Shown: positions 7,471-15,189 of the stretch, piece by piece
Position numbering within the stretch: position 1 is the stretch's first letter
Layout: every line of letters begins with the position of its first letter
DNA from: Streptomyces atroolivaceus
Lineage (GTDB): Bacteria; Actinomycetota; Actinomycetes; Streptomycetales; Streptomycetaceae
NCBI RefSeq assembly: GCF_000717025.1
Contig: NZ_JNXG01000002.1
Coordinates: forward strand, 62,001-126,000
DNA length: 64,000 nt
Reading direction: 5' to 3'
Position numbers and translations under genes: made by a program
The notes under the pieces: model-generated
What the model saw: only the letters and a program-made list of their open reading frames with translations
Databases searched by the model: none
What the model was told of the DNA's origin: nothing

Positions 7471-8436
7471 ATGAAGAGCCCCTTGCTGTCCCTGCCCGGC
7501 GCCGTCCCCGCCGAGGGGCGCGACGAAGGCGTCGCCGCGCACTACGGCGACCTGTTCCGTGAGCAACGCGCCCTCGCCGACGGCAGCGGCCTCGTCGACC
7601 TCTCGCACCGGGGGGTCGTCACGGTCACCGGCGACGACCGGCTGACCTGGCTGCACCTGCTGCTCACCCAGCACGTCAGCGACCTGGCGCCGAACCAGGC
7701 GACCGAGGCGCTGATCCTCTCCGCCAACGGCCACATCGAGCACGCCCTCTACCTGGTCGACGACGGCACGACGGTGTGGATGCACGCCGAGCCGGAGACC
7801 CGGGAAGCGCTGGTCGCGTACCTGGAGTCGATGAAGTTCTTCTACCGGGTCGAGGTCGCCGACCGCACCGAGGACTTCGCCGTCGTGCACCTGCCGGCCG
7901 GTTCGATCGCCCAGGTCCCGGACGGAGTGGCCGTCCGGGAGACGGCACACGGCCGCGATCTCTTCCTGCCCCGGGCCGAGCTGGAGACGTACGCCGCCGC
8001 GCACGGCCCGGTGGCCGGGATCCTGGCGTACGAGGCGCTGCGCGTCGAGGCGCACCGCCCGCGCCTGGGCTTCGAGACGGACCACCGCACCATCCCGCAC
8101 GAACTGGGCTGGATCGGCAGTGCCGTGCACCTCCAGAAGGGCTGCTACCGCGGCCAGGAGACCGTCGCCCGTGTCCACAACCTGGGGAAGCCGCCGCGCC
8201 GGCTCGTCTTCCTGCACCTCGACGGCAGCGAGGTGCACCTGCCCGGTCACGGGGCGCCGGTCCGGCTCGCCGCGGACGGGGAGGAGGGCCGTCAGCTCGG
8301 TTTCATCACGACCTCGGCCCGCCACCACGAGCTGGGGCCGATCGCCCTGGCACTGGTGAAGCGGAACGTCGCGGTGGACGCGGAACTGCTCGCGGGTGAC
8401 ACCGCTGCGGCCCAGGAGACGGTCGTCGAGCCGTAG
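7471..8436 (+). CDS. ygfZ: YgfZ/GcvT folate-binding protein
   Basis: 321 residues with the folate-binding GcvT-like fold. The YgfZ signature is K-G-C-Y-R-G-Q-E-T-V-A-R near residue 223, with the Cys conserved in YgfZ/IBA57 proteins. These tetrahydrofolate-dependent factors assist maturation or repair of Fe-S enzymes. The domain order is normal: N-terminal barrel, signature, C-terminal beta barrel. TACGCT is 6 bases before the ATG (leaderless). It is convergent with dtd across a 12-bp hairpin. Confidence 0.9.
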   Translation: MKSPLLSLPGAVPAEGRDEGVAAHYGDLFREQRALADGSGLVDLSHRGVVTVTGDDRLTWLHLLLTQHVSDLAPNQATEALILSANGHIEHALYLVDDGTTVWMHAEPETREALVAYLESMKFFYRVEVADRTEDFAVVHLPAGSIAQVPDGVAVRETAHGRDLFLPRAELETYAAAHGPVAGILAYEALRVEAHRPRLGFETDHRTIPHELGWIGSAVHLQKGCYRGQETVARVHNLGKPPRRLVFLHLDGSEVHLPGHGAPVRLAADGEEGRQLGFITTSARHHELGPIALALVKRNVAVDAELLAGDTAAAQETVVEP

Positions 8437-8445
8437 AGCGGCCAC

Positions 8446-8474
8446 GCGCGGGCGGCCTGCCGGGCCGCCCGCGC
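8446..8474. terminator. Bidirectional hairpin between ygfZ and dtd
   Basis: Perfect 12-base arms GCGCGGGCGGCC (8446-8457) and GGCCGCCCGCGC (8463-8474) with a 5-base loop, between two convergent genes. Confidence 0.75.
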
Positions 8475-8476
8475 CG

Positions 8477-8926
8477 CTACACCTCGACCAGCACGGTGAA
8501 CGGGCCGTGATTCGTGAGCGAGACCCGCATGTCCGCCCCGAACCGGCCCGTCTCCACCCGCGCGCCGAGCGCGCGCAGCTGCGCCACCACCTCGTCGACC
8601 AGCGGCTCGGCGACCTCGCCCGGCGCGGCGGCGTTCCACGTGGGCCTGCGGCCCTTCCTGGCGTCCCCGTAAAGAGTAAATTGCGAGATCACCAGCAACG
8701 GCGCGTTCACGTCCGAGCAGGACTTCTCGTCCTCCAGTACGCGCAGGGTCCAGAGCTTGCGGGCGAGCTGCGCCGCTTTCTCCCTGGTGTCCCCGTGGGT
8801 GACTCCCACCAGCACACACAGTCCCTCGCCGACGATCTCGCCGACCGTCCCGGTCCCCGACGGATCGTCCGCGGCGCCCGCCACGGTGACGCTCGCACCG
8901 TCCACTCTCTGTATCACTGCACGCAT
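8477..8926 (-). CDS. dtd: D-aminoacyl-tRNA deacylase
   Basis: 149 residues beginning [15 protein letters not shown]. It carries the two active-site motifs of Dtd, S-Q-F-T-L-Y-G-D (residues 81-88) and N-H-G-P-F-T (139-144; usual form NxGPVT). Dtd hydrolyses D-aminoacyl-tRNAs and mischarged glycyl-tRNAs in the cytosol. Length is normal for the family. A TAGGTT hexamer sits 7 bases ahead of the ATG on the minus strand, suggesting leaderless transcription. It is divergent from rsiG. Confidence 0.93.
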   Translation of the reverse strand: MRAVIQRVDGASVTVAGAADDPSGTGTVGEIVGEGLCVLVGVTHGDTREKAAQLARKLWTLRVLEDEKSCSDVNAPLLVISQFTLYGDARKGRRPTWNAAAPGEVAEPLVDEVVAQLRALGARVETGRFGADMRVSLTNHGPFTVLVEV

Positions 8927-9041
8927 ACAGACCAACCTATCTTGGGCCGAACGGGTACAGAGCACCTGCGTGAACACCCTGCGTAGTGGCACCATGCACG
9001 ATGTCGGTGTGCCGACGCACCGGTCGAGGGGACGGAACATC

Positions 9042-9716
9042 ATGACGACACGTGGAACCGGGCCATCACCCAGGGCCGTACCAGGGACACGCACAGCCGC
9101 CGGCTTGCGGCCGCCGGTGCAGCGGACCGTTGCCGCGCCCGGCCAGCTGCCCGCCCTGCCCGTACAGCTGCCCGGAGCGGTGTCCGTGCCCGGCCAGACC
9201 GGGGGCGGTGCGGTCGAAGGCCTGGCGTCCGTCCGTCCACAGCCCGAATTCGGCGGGCTGCGGCTGCCGGATCTGCGCACCCTGCGCCGCGACGCCCAGC
9301 GCGACGAGGCGGACCTCAGTTACGTACGCCGTCTGGTGCAGGGCCGGATCGACATCCTGCGGGCCGAGCTCGCCCGTCGGGTGGACCCCGAGTCGCCCGT
9401 CGTGGACCGGCTCTCGGAGATCCTCGCCGACACCCCGTCGGTCCACCGTTCCTCCGCGCGGCACGTCACCCTCACCACCCCGCGCAGCGACGAGTACCGG
9501 CAGCTGGCGGCGGACACCCTCGCCGAGGTCGAGCTCTCGGATCTCGACGCCCGTACGGACGAAGAGCTGCTGACCGCCATGGCGCGGCTCGTCCGCTACG
9601 AGCAGCAGGTGTCTAGGCGCCGTCACCGGCTCCAGCGGACCGTCGACGATTGCAGCGCGGAGATCGCCCGCAGGTACCGTGACGGGGAAGCACAAGTAGA
9701 GGACCTGCTCGCCTGA
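9042..9716 (+). CDS. rsiG: Anti-sigma-WhiG factor RsiG (AmfC)
   Basis: 224 residues: a disordered Pro-rich N-terminus (1-70), then a helical coiled-coil hairpin. Both copies of the published c-di-GMP-binding pattern E-x3-S-x2-R-x3-Q-x3-D are present, at E89/S93/R96/Q100/D104 and E187/S191/R194/Q198/D202. Streptomyces RsiG needs two copies to clamp c-di-GMP and hold sigma-WhiG inactive until sporulation. The protein was formerly called AmfC. The start at 9042 follows GAGGGGACGG; an ATG at 8994 would add 16 residues. A strong hairpin ends the transcript. Confidence 0.9.
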   Translation: MTTRGTGPSPRAVPGTRTAAGLRPPVQRTVAAPGQLPALPVQLPGAVSVPGQTGGGAVEGLASVRPQPEFGGLRLPDLRTLRRDAQRDEADLSYVRRLVQGRIDILRAELARRVDPESPVVDRLSEILADTPSVHRSSARHVTLTTPRSDEYRQLAADTLAEVELSDLDARTDEELLTAMARLVRYEQQVSRRRHRLQRTVDDCSAEIARRYRDGEAQVEDLLA

Positions 9717-9722
9717 AGCGAC

Positions 9723-9757
9723 CCTTCCGGGGGTGGGTCACGCCCGCCCCCGGAAGG
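9723..9757 (+). terminator. Hairpin terminator after rsiG
   Basis: Arms CCTTCCGGGGG (9723-9733) and CCCCCGGAAGG (9747-9757), perfect over 11 bases with a 13-base loop, directly after the rsiG stop codon. Confidence 0.7.
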
Positions 9758-9769
9758 CCACCCGCCAGC

Positions 9770-10753
9770 ATGACGTCCTCCATAGCCCCGTCCCCGTCGC
9801 CGTCCTCCGCGCCCGTGCTCCCGGTCCTGGCCGAGGTCGTGCGGTCCGGCTTCACCGAGGGCCACCACAGGGGGTCGCTGGTCGTCCTGGCAGCGGACGG
9901 AAGCGTCGAGCTCGCGCTCGGCGACCCGGCGGCCCCGGTCTTCCCGCGCTCGTCCAACAAGCCGATGCAGGCCGCCGCGATCCTGCGGGCCGGGCTGGAC
10001 CTCTCGGGGGAGCGGCTGGCACTGGCCGCGGCGAGCCACTCGGGTGAGGACTTCCACCTCGCCCTGGTGCGCACGATGCTCGCCGAGCACGGGCTGGAGG
10101 CCGGCGATCTGCAGACCCCGCCCGACCTTCCGCTGGACCCGGTCGAGGCGGAGGCCTACCTCGCCGCCGGGGGCGTGCGGGAGCCCCTCACCATGAACTG
10201 CTCCGGCAAGCACGCGGCGATGCTCGCCGTCTGCGTACGCAACGGATGGGACACGGCGTCCTACCTCGACCCGTCCCACCCGCTGCAGCGGCTGGTCGGC
10301 GAGGTCGTCGCGGAGGCGGCGGGCGAGCCCGTCGCGGCGGTCGGCACGGACGGCTGCGGGGCACCGCTGATGGCGATCGGGCTGGTGGGCCTGGCCCGTG
10401 CGTTCCGCGCCTTCGTGCTGGCGGAACCGGGCACGGCGGAACGCCGTGTCGCGGACGCGATGCGGGCGCACCCGGAGTACGTCGCGGGCACGCGGCGGCC
10501 GGACACCTGGCTGATGCGGGAGGTGCCGGGAACGCTCTCCAAGATGGGCGCGGAGGCGGTCCAGGCGGTGGCGCTCCCCGACGGCAGGGCCCTGGCCTTC
10601 AAGATCGACGACGGGTCCATCCGCGCCCTGGGCCCGGTGCTGGCCCGCTCCCTCGAACTGCTGGGCGTCGACGCCCCCGTGGTGTCCCGCATCGGGCGGG
10701 CGCCGCTGACGGGCGGCGACGCGGTGGTGGGCGGTATCCGGGCGGCCTTCTGA
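9770..10753 (+). CDS. Asparaginase, Rhizobium etli (ReAV) type
   Basis: 327 residues of the Asparaginase_II (PF06089) family, unrelated in sequence to E. coli AnsA/AnsB. Diagnostic motifs are R-S-S-N-K (Ser61/Lys64, matching the Ser-Lys tandems of ReAV), M-N-C-S-G-K-H-A-A-M-L (Cys144, Lys147) and G-T-D-G-C-G with the second zinc-ligand Cys. These residues bind zinc and catalyse Asn deamidation in the characterised Rhizobium enzyme. No signal peptide, so probably cytosolic. The gene begins 13 bases after the rsiG terminator. Confidence 0.87.
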   Translation: MTSSIAPSPSPSSAPVLPVLAEVVRSGFTEGHHRGSLVVLAADGSVELALGDPAAPVFPRSSNKPMQAAAILRAGLDLSGERLALAAASHSGEDFHLALVRTMLAEHGLEAGDLQTPPDLPLDPVEAEAYLAAGGVREPLTMNCSGKHAAMLAVCVRNGWDTASYLDPSHPLQRLVGEVVAEAAGEPVAAVGTDGCGAPLMAIGLVGLARAFRAFVLAEPGTAERRVADAMRAHPEYVAGTRRPDTWLMREVPGTLSKMGAEAVQAVALPDGRALAFKIDDGSIRALGPVLARSLELLGVDAPVVSRIGRAPLTGGDAVVGGIRAAF

Positions 10754-10834
10754 GCGAGGGCGGGGCCGCCGGGGCCCCGTGCCGGCCCGGAAATACGGGC
10801 GACATCCCGAACGCCCTGTGCCTAGCGTGGCCGC

Positions 10835-12091
10835 ATGAGCCTTGATCGACGTACCGTCTCCGAAGCCGACTTCCCCGACTGGCTGCGGGCCGTGGGCACG
10901 GGGTTCCTGCGCTCGGCGTCGGCACCGCCGCCGGAGGAGGAGGTCGCGGTGCGCCTGGCCCACACCGATCTCAGCCGCCTCCAGGGCGTGTTCGACGCCG
11001 GGCGCTGTGTGGCCACCTTCCGGTCGTTCGCGCAGGAACTGACCGTCGTCGGGGGCGCCAAGGTGCAGGCCGACGCGGTCACCGCCGTGACGGTGTCGCC
11101 CACGCACCGCCGGCGCGGGCTCCTCAGCAGGATGATGGCCACGGACCTGGCGGCCGCGAAGGAGCGGGGCGACGTGGTCGCCTCGCTGATCGCCGCGGAG
11201 TACCCGATCTACGGGAGGTACGGCTTCGGGCCGGCGACCTGGACCGCGGAGTGGGAGATCGACGTCCCCCGGGCCGGCCTCGACCCCCGCGCCCCGGTCC
11301 CCTCCGAGGCGGACGGCGGCCGGATCGAGCTCGTCGACGGCGCGGACGTGCGCAAGCTCGGCCCGGAGCTCCACGGCCGTCTCGCGGCCCGGCAGCACGG
11401 CGTGGTCTCGCGTGACGAGCGCTGGTGGCAGCGCGGCACCGGGGTGGACGTCCCGTCGTTCGAGTCGTGGACGGAGCCGTTCTACGCGGTGTACCGGTCG
11501 GCGGACGGCGGGACGGACGGGCTGATCGCCTACCGCGCGGACGACCACTGGGGCGACGGGAAGCAACCCCTCAACAAGGCGACGGTGGCCGGCATGCTCG
11601 CCGTGACGCCCGCGGCGGAGCGCGCGCTGTGGCACTTCGTCTGCTCCATCGACTGGATCACCACGGTCCGCTCGGGCCACCGCGCGCCCGACGACGTACT
11701 CCCCCTCCTCCTCCCGGACCCCCGGGCCGCCCGCATCGTCACCCAGGCGGACTGGTTGTGGCTGCGCCTACTCGACATCCCCAGGGCCCTGGAGGCGCGC
11801 ACGTACGCGACCGAGGCCGCCCTGGTCGTGGACGTGCGGGACGCCACCGGTCTGGCGGGCGGCCGTTTCCTGCTGGACGTCTCACCGTCCGGCGCCTCCT
11901 GCGTCCCCACGACACGGGACGCCGACCTCACGCTGGACGTGGCGGAGCTCGGCGCGCTCTACCTCGGCGACGAGTCACCGGTGCGGCTGGCCGCGCTCGG
12001 CCGGCTCGACGAGCACCGGGCGGGTGCGGCGGCCACGGCGGACGCGGTGTTCCGGACGCCACGGCGGCCCTGGTGCCCGGACGTGTTCTGA
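10835..12091 (+). CDS. Eis-like GNAT N-acetyltransferase
   Basis: 418 residues in the tripartite Eis layout: an N-terminal GNAT domain with the acetyl-CoA motif [12 protein letters not shown], a central second GNAT-like domain, and a C-terminal sterol-carrier-like domain ([19 protein letters not shown]) ending in a C-terminal Phe. In mycobacterial Eis the terminal carboxylate takes part in catalysis and the enzyme acetylates amines such as aminoglycosides. The natural substrate here is unknown. TAGCGT lies 6 bases before the ATG, so the transcript is probably leaderless. Confidence 0.87.
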   Translation: MSLDRRTVSEADFPDWLRAVGTGFLRSASAPPPEEEVAVRLAHTDLSRLQGVFDAGRCVATFRSFAQELTVVGGAKVQADAVTAVTVSPTHRRRGLLSRMMATDLAAAKERGDVVASLIAAEYPIYGRYGFGPATWTAEWEIDVPRAGLDPRAPVPSEADGGRIELVDGADVRKLGPELHGRLAARQHGVVSRDERWWQRGTGVDVPSFESWTEPFYAVYRSADGGTDGLIAYRADDHWGDGKQPLNKATVAGMLAVTPAAERALWHFVCSIDWITTVRSGHRAPDDVLPLLLPDPRAARIVTQADWLWLRLLDIPRALEARTYATEAALVVDVRDATGLAGGRFLLDVSPSGASCVPTTRDADLTLDVAELGALYLGDESPVRLAALGRLDEHRAGAAATADAVFRTPRRPWCPDVF

Positions 12092-12184
12092 TTCCTCTGT
12101 CATGACGGGTTCGGCAGGGTCCCGGTCGCCGAGGTGACGGCGGCGGCCGGTCTCACGCCTTCGCGCTGCTGAGGAACGGGCTGC

Positions 12185-12328
12185 TCATGCCTCTGCCCGG
12201 ATGAGCCCGAACGGCTCGTGCAGGTCGGCCGGTTCACTGAAACGTACGCCGGTCATGCCGAGGGCGACCGCCGCGTCGACGTTCTCCCCGCTGTCGTCCA
12301 CGAAGAGGCACCGGTCCACCGGCACCCC
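12185..12328 (-). pseudogene. C-terminal remnant of a HAD-family hydrolase
   Basis: About 47 codons on the minus strand encode V-D-R-C-L-F-V-D-D-S-G-E-N-V-D-A-A followed by A-L-G-M-T-G-V-R-F, which is the fourth motif (D-D) and C-terminal helix of HAD subfamily IA phosphatases. The preceding motifs (the DxD nucleophile, Thr/Ser and Lys) are absent. Upstream, the frame runs into GTCCGGTC-type direct repeats and the PPOX gene. This looks like a gene truncated by deletion at the repeats. Confidence 0.7.
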
Positions 12329-12340
12329 GGCGCGCGCGCG

Positions 12341-12414
12341 GTCCGGTCGCTGTCCGGTCCCGTCACCGTCCGGTCCCGTCACCGTCCGGTCCGGTCGCTG
12401 TCCGGTCCCGTCAC
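12341..12414. repeat. Direct repeats between HAD remnant and PPOX gene
   Basis: A perfect 26-base unit starting GTCCGGTCGCTGTCCGGTCC occurs at 12341-12366 and again at 12389-12414, with partial GTCCGGTCCCGTCACC copies between. The second copy encodes the last residues of the PPOX protein; the first lies beyond its stop codon. Confidence 0.85.
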
Positions 12415-12876
12415 GTCCAGGGCCGTTCCGTAGAGCCTCGACACCCGGATCCGGATGACCACGCGGTGCTCGGCCACCGCCTTCTCCAGAAAGGCGCGTT
12501 CCTCCGCCGGGTCGTCGAAGCCCGGTGTCAGGGAGAGGAGTTCCCGGCCGACCGGGTCGCCGGGCTCCACGGTCGGATCCGATACCTCCGCCGTGCCCTC
12601 GGCGACGGCGAACGACCAGACGTCTCCACCGTCGACATGCAGGGAGGCGTGCGGGTTCCGCTGCAGGATCCGGGGCTTGAGGCGGCCTTCGGTGGACGAG
12701 ATGCGCAGGACGCGTTCCTCGTCGTCCCACCGGTAGAGCACGGTCGACAGGTGCGGGTGACCCGTGGAACGGACTGCGGCGAGCACTCCGAACTGCTGTT
12801 CCCGCAGGATCCGGGAGAGCGCCTGGTCGGTGAGACGGCGGGGAGTGGGCTCACTCTTCGGTTCCGCGGTTTCCAT
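12379..12876 (-). CDS. PPOX-class (pyridoxamine oxidase-like, possibly F420) flavin protein
   Basis: 165 residues with the split-barrel fold: Q-Q-F-G-V-L-A-A-V, then G-H-P-H-L-S-T-V-L-Y-R-W and R-N-P-H-A-S-L-H-V, the order typical of PPOX-class F420- or FMN-dependent enzymes. Start ATG at 12876 has GAAGGG 9 bases upstream; a GTG at 12885 is too close to it. The last 15 or so residues come from the repeat region, so the native C-terminus may be altered. A palindrome upstream and an adjacent MarR gene suggest local control. Confidence 0.8.
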   Translation of the reverse strand: METAEPKSEPTPRRLTDQALSRILREQQFGVLAAVRSTGHPHLSTVLYRWDDEERVLRISSTEGRLKPRILQRNPHASLHVDGGDVWSFAVAEGTAEVSDPTVEPGDPVGRELLSLTPGFDDPAEERAFLEKAVAEHRVVIRIRVSRLYGTALDVTGPDSDRTGR

Positions 12877-12986
12877 GAAGCGCACCCTTCGGTATGCGGA
12901 ATGCAGGGTCCCGCGACGGAGGGGGCGGGGCGCGACGGCCGTCGGGCTGCTCCTGCCGGGCGGGGCGGATGCCGTGACCGTAGCAG

Positions 12987-13006
12987 ATAGTTTTGTTGCA
13001 GACTAT
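12987..13006. promoter_or_regulatory. Inverted repeat, candidate MarR operator
   Basis: ATAGT-N10-ACTAT (12987-12991 and 13002-13006) forms an AT-rich palindrome between the marR-like gene and the PPOX start codon, in otherwise GC-rich sequence. The size and location fit a MarR-family operator controlling the PPOX gene. Confidence 0.5.
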
Positions 13007-13028
13007 ATTTCGGTGGCGCCCGAGACGG

Positions 13029-13517
13029 TCACCGTTGCCCCTGGCGGGCCCGGCGGACCGGCCGGGGGCTCTCGGCGGGAGTGGCCAGGTGGCCCGTGGC
13101 CAGCTGGGTCAGGGTGCGCAGCAAGGCCTCGCGATCGGTGCCGGGCAGTGCCGCCAGTGCTTCCCGGTGCACGCGGTCGACGATCTCCTGGCTCCGCACG
13201 GCGATCCGGGCGCCCTCCTCGGTGACGGCGATGATCCGGGCCCGCCGGTCGCGGCCGGAAGGCCGCCGCTCTGCGAGCCCGGCGCTCTCCAGGGCGTCCA
13301 CGGTCACCACCATCGTGGTCTTGTCCATGTCGCCGATCTCCGCGAGCTGGATCTGGGTGCGCTCCTCCTCCAGCGCGTGGACCAGGACGCAGTGCATGCG
13401 TGCGGTCAGGCCGATCTCGGACAGTGCCGCCGCGATCCGGGTGCGCAGGACGTGGCTGGTGTGGTCGAGGAGGAAGGACAGGTCGGGTGCCGTGCGGGCG
13501 GGCGTCAGAGCGGTCAT
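13029..13517 (-). CDS. MarR-family transcriptional regulator
   Basis: 162 residues. The winged-helix core is visible as I-Q-L-A-E-I-G-D-M-D-K-T-T-M-V-V-T-V-D-A-L-E and A-G-L-A-E-R-R-P-S-G-R-D-R-R-A-R; the D-x-R-A-R wing is characteristic of MarR proteins, which bind palindromes as dimers and release them with phenolic or oxidant ligands. The gene points toward the PPOX gene (152 bases downstream) with a palindrome between, so PPOX is a likely target. The ligand is unknown. Confidence 0.88.
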   Translation of the reverse strand: MTALTPARTAPDLSFLLDHTSHVLRTRIAAALSEIGLTARMHCVLVHALEEERTQIQLAEIGDMDKTTMVVTVDALESAGLAERRPSGRDRRARIIAVTEEGARIAVRSQEIVDRVHREALAALPGTDREALLRTLTQLATGHLATPAESPRPVRRARQGQR

Positions 13518-13567
13518 GGCGGCCAGCGTAACAATTCGTACCGTGGCAGATCGTCCGCAAAGGAACT

Positions 13568-13903
13568 TCAGTTCGGCAGCTCCGGCCTGACCAGCGCCCT
13601 CGCGAACGGCTCACCGGACCTTCTCGCGTACGCCGTCCGCTCCTTCACCTCGCGGAGTGTGCGCGGGCGGTAGCCCGGGCCGCCGCAGCAGCTCTTGTGG
13701 AAGCGGACGCCCGCGTGCAGGAGCACCGAGAGCGTGCGCCACGCCGCCGTGTCCCGTCGGCGAGGGGCCGCGAAGGCCGATCCGACATGGATCAGCGTCC
13801 CGGCGCACCGGGGACAGACGCGGACTCCCCGCTCGCTGTCGTAGGGCTGCTTGTACGAGGCCCGGCACGGCAGGCAGACGTACGAGGTCTTCGAGGGGGG
13901 CAT
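13568..13903 (-). CDS. Small zinc-ribbon-like protein
   Basis: 111 residues. An N-terminal C-L-P-C pair (Y-V-C-L-P-C-R) and a C-P-R-C pair (G-V-R-V-C-P-R-C-A-G) 20 residues later make a four-Cys zinc ribbon. A further K-S-C-C-G-G-P-G-Y-R-P-R motif follows. Similar Streptomyces proteins have sometimes carried the name deoxyxylulose-5-phosphate synthase in databases, which the sequence does not support. The role is unknown; nucleic-acid or protein binding is the usual task of such ribbons. A 10-base CGCGGGCCCC tract begins just upstream. Confidence 0.75.
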   Translation of the reverse strand: MPPSKTSYVCLPCRASYKQPYDSERGVRVCPRCAGTLIHVGSAFAAPRRRDTAAWRTLSVLLHAGVRFHKSCCGGPGYRPRTLREVKERTAYARRSGEPFARALVRPELPN

Positions 13904-13947
13904 GGGGCCAGGGTAGGGCGCGGGCCCCCGCGGTTCGACCCGTTAAC

Positions 13948-14031
13948 GCGGCCCCGCCCGGCGTCCGCACTCAGGCCGTCGGTGGCCCGGCGCCCGGCCT
14001 GCGCGGCCCCGCCCGGCGTCCGCGCTCAGGC
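13948..14031. repeat. Pair of 29-base direct repeats
   Basis: GCGGCCCCGCCCGGCGTCCG followed by CACTCAGGC (13948-13976) recurs at 14003-14031 with one substitution (CGCTCAGGC). Confidence 0.8.
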
Positions 14032-14221
14032 GGCCGGTAGCGACGCCCGGCCCCGGTCCGGCGTCCGCCTCCGCAGGCGCCCGACCCGGCGCCGTACGCC
14101 CGGTCCCGACGCGGGCGCTCCCACGGCGACGGCCCGTCAGCAGGCGTCCGGCGCAACCGGAGTCGGACCTCAGCCGCTCACGCAGCCGCCGTACGTCCTG
14201 GCCCTGCTCCCCGGTCTCCCG

Positions 14222-14329
14222 GAGGAGCCGCGCCTCGCCGAGGGGCCGCGCCTCGCCGAGGGGCCGCGCCTCGCCGAGGGGCCGCGCCTCTCCGAGGAGC
14301 CGCGCCCCGCCGAGGGGCCGCCCGCCGCC
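14222..14329. repeat. Six tandem 18-base repeats
   Basis: Six head-to-tail copies of GAGGGGCCGCGCCTCGCC with one to four substitutions in copies 1, 4, 5 and 6. Because 18 is a multiple of three, all six frames stay open across the array, which explains the spurious long frames here. Confidence 0.9.
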
Positions 14330-14417
14330 CAGGTGCTGGTCGTGGAGCACGCCCCCATGCCGTCCATTGCCTCACTCCAGTCAGAGGACGGGTGACGTGT
14401 TCCGTGTTCCGCGGGCA

Positions 14418-15011
14418 TCACGCATCCCCTCCGGCTTCGCGGGCTGCACGCTCCACCCGCCCCCGGTGGGCCTCCCACCACGCCGCGTCACCCGTCGGGA
14501 CGCTGCTGTTGCCCTCGCTCATCCCCACGGAGCCGTCGACGAGCTCCCGGAGGATGTCGGCGTGCCCGGTGTGCCGGTGGGTATCGGCGATCACGCGGAT
14601 CACGGCGTGATGCAGCGTCACCTCGGCACGGTGGCTCGGCCACCACGGCACCCTGCCGACGGTCTCCAGCGGCAGCGCGTCGATCGTCGCGTCCGCGTGC
14701 GCCCACGCCCGGCGGTAGAGCCCGACGAACTGCTCGCGTGGCTCGTCGGCGGTGGCCCACATGTCCGCGTTGGGCTCGGCCCCCTCCTCGACCCACGGCA
14801 GCGGCTCCCCGGACGGCCGCCCGAAGGTGTCGCCGAGGTAGCCCAGTTCCACACTGGCCACATGCTTGACCAGGCCCAGGAGATTCGTGCCGGTCGGCGT
14901 CAGGGGGCGTCGTACGTCGTACTCCGAGAGCCCTTCCAGCTTCCACAGCAGGGCGTCGCGGGCCGACTGCAGGTAGAAGTGGAGATCGGCCTTGGCGTCA
15001 GGTGTCGTCAT
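14418..15011 (-). CDS. DinB-family (DUF664) putative metal-dependent hydrolase/transferase
   Basis: 197 residues, MTTPDAKADLHFYLQSARDAL, a four-helix bundle of the DinB/YfiT superfamily. The metal-binding histidines are visible: L-V-K-H-V-A-S-V-E near residue 52 and D-T-H-R-H-T-G-H-A-D-I-L in the last helix. Related enzymes include mycothiol- and bacillithiol-dependent transferases; mycothiol is made in this organism (mshA at 22579), but thiol use by this protein is inference. The start at 15011 is favoured over an upstream ATG at 15032. Confidence 0.83.
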   Translation of the reverse strand: MTTPDAKADLHFYLQSARDALLWKLEGLSEYDVRRPLTPTGTNLLGLVKHVASVELGYLGDTFGRPSGEPLPWVEEGAEPNADMWATADEPREQFVGLYRRAWAHADATIDALPLETVGRVPWWPSHRAEVTLHHAVIRVIADTHRHTGHADILRELVDGSVGMSEGNSSVPTGDAAWWEAHRGRVERAAREAGGDA

Positions 15012-15147
15012 GGCGCCGAGTCTGCCGCTCACACGGTCTCCGGGTCCCGCCTGTTCGTCCGCGGGGCACGCTGCGGTGTACCGGGGCCGACCTCTGAACG
15101 CGGCCCGCCACGCGGGGGATGGAGGGGGAGCTGCCCTCCTCGGGCCC

Positions 15148-15174
15148 GCGTCCGCCCGGTGGCCGGGCGGACGC
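15148..15174 (-). terminator. Hairpin terminator after the imine-reductase-like gene
   Basis: Perfect arms GCGTCCGCCCGG (15148-15159) and CCGGGCGGACGC (15163-15174) with a 3-base loop, 15 bases after the stop codon of the minus-strand gene. Confidence 0.75.
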
Positions 15175-15189
15175 GGGGCCCCCGGCCCT

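Larger units (their letters stand above)
13904..14417. other. 514-base stretch without a convincing gene; repeat-rich
   Basis: Long frames exist on both strands but only because stop codons are rare in this GC-rich, repetitive DNA. None has a recognisable domain. The stretch holds a spaced direct repeat (13948-13976, 14003-14031) and an 18-bp tandem array (14222-14329). Around the array one minus-strand frame reads L-G-E-A-R-P repeats followed by a helical T-G-E-Q-G-Q-D-V-R-R-L-R-E-R-L. That might be the relic of a real C-terminus. Confidence 0.5.

Noticed and set aside
14222..14329. CRISPR array
   Set aside because: The repeats are contiguous 18-mers without spacers, and no cas gene is present.
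13697..14395. Long plus-strand frame across 13.7-14.4 kb
   Set aside because: It is open only because of GC content and 18-bp repeats, overlaps the zinc-ribbon gene antisense, and has no domain.
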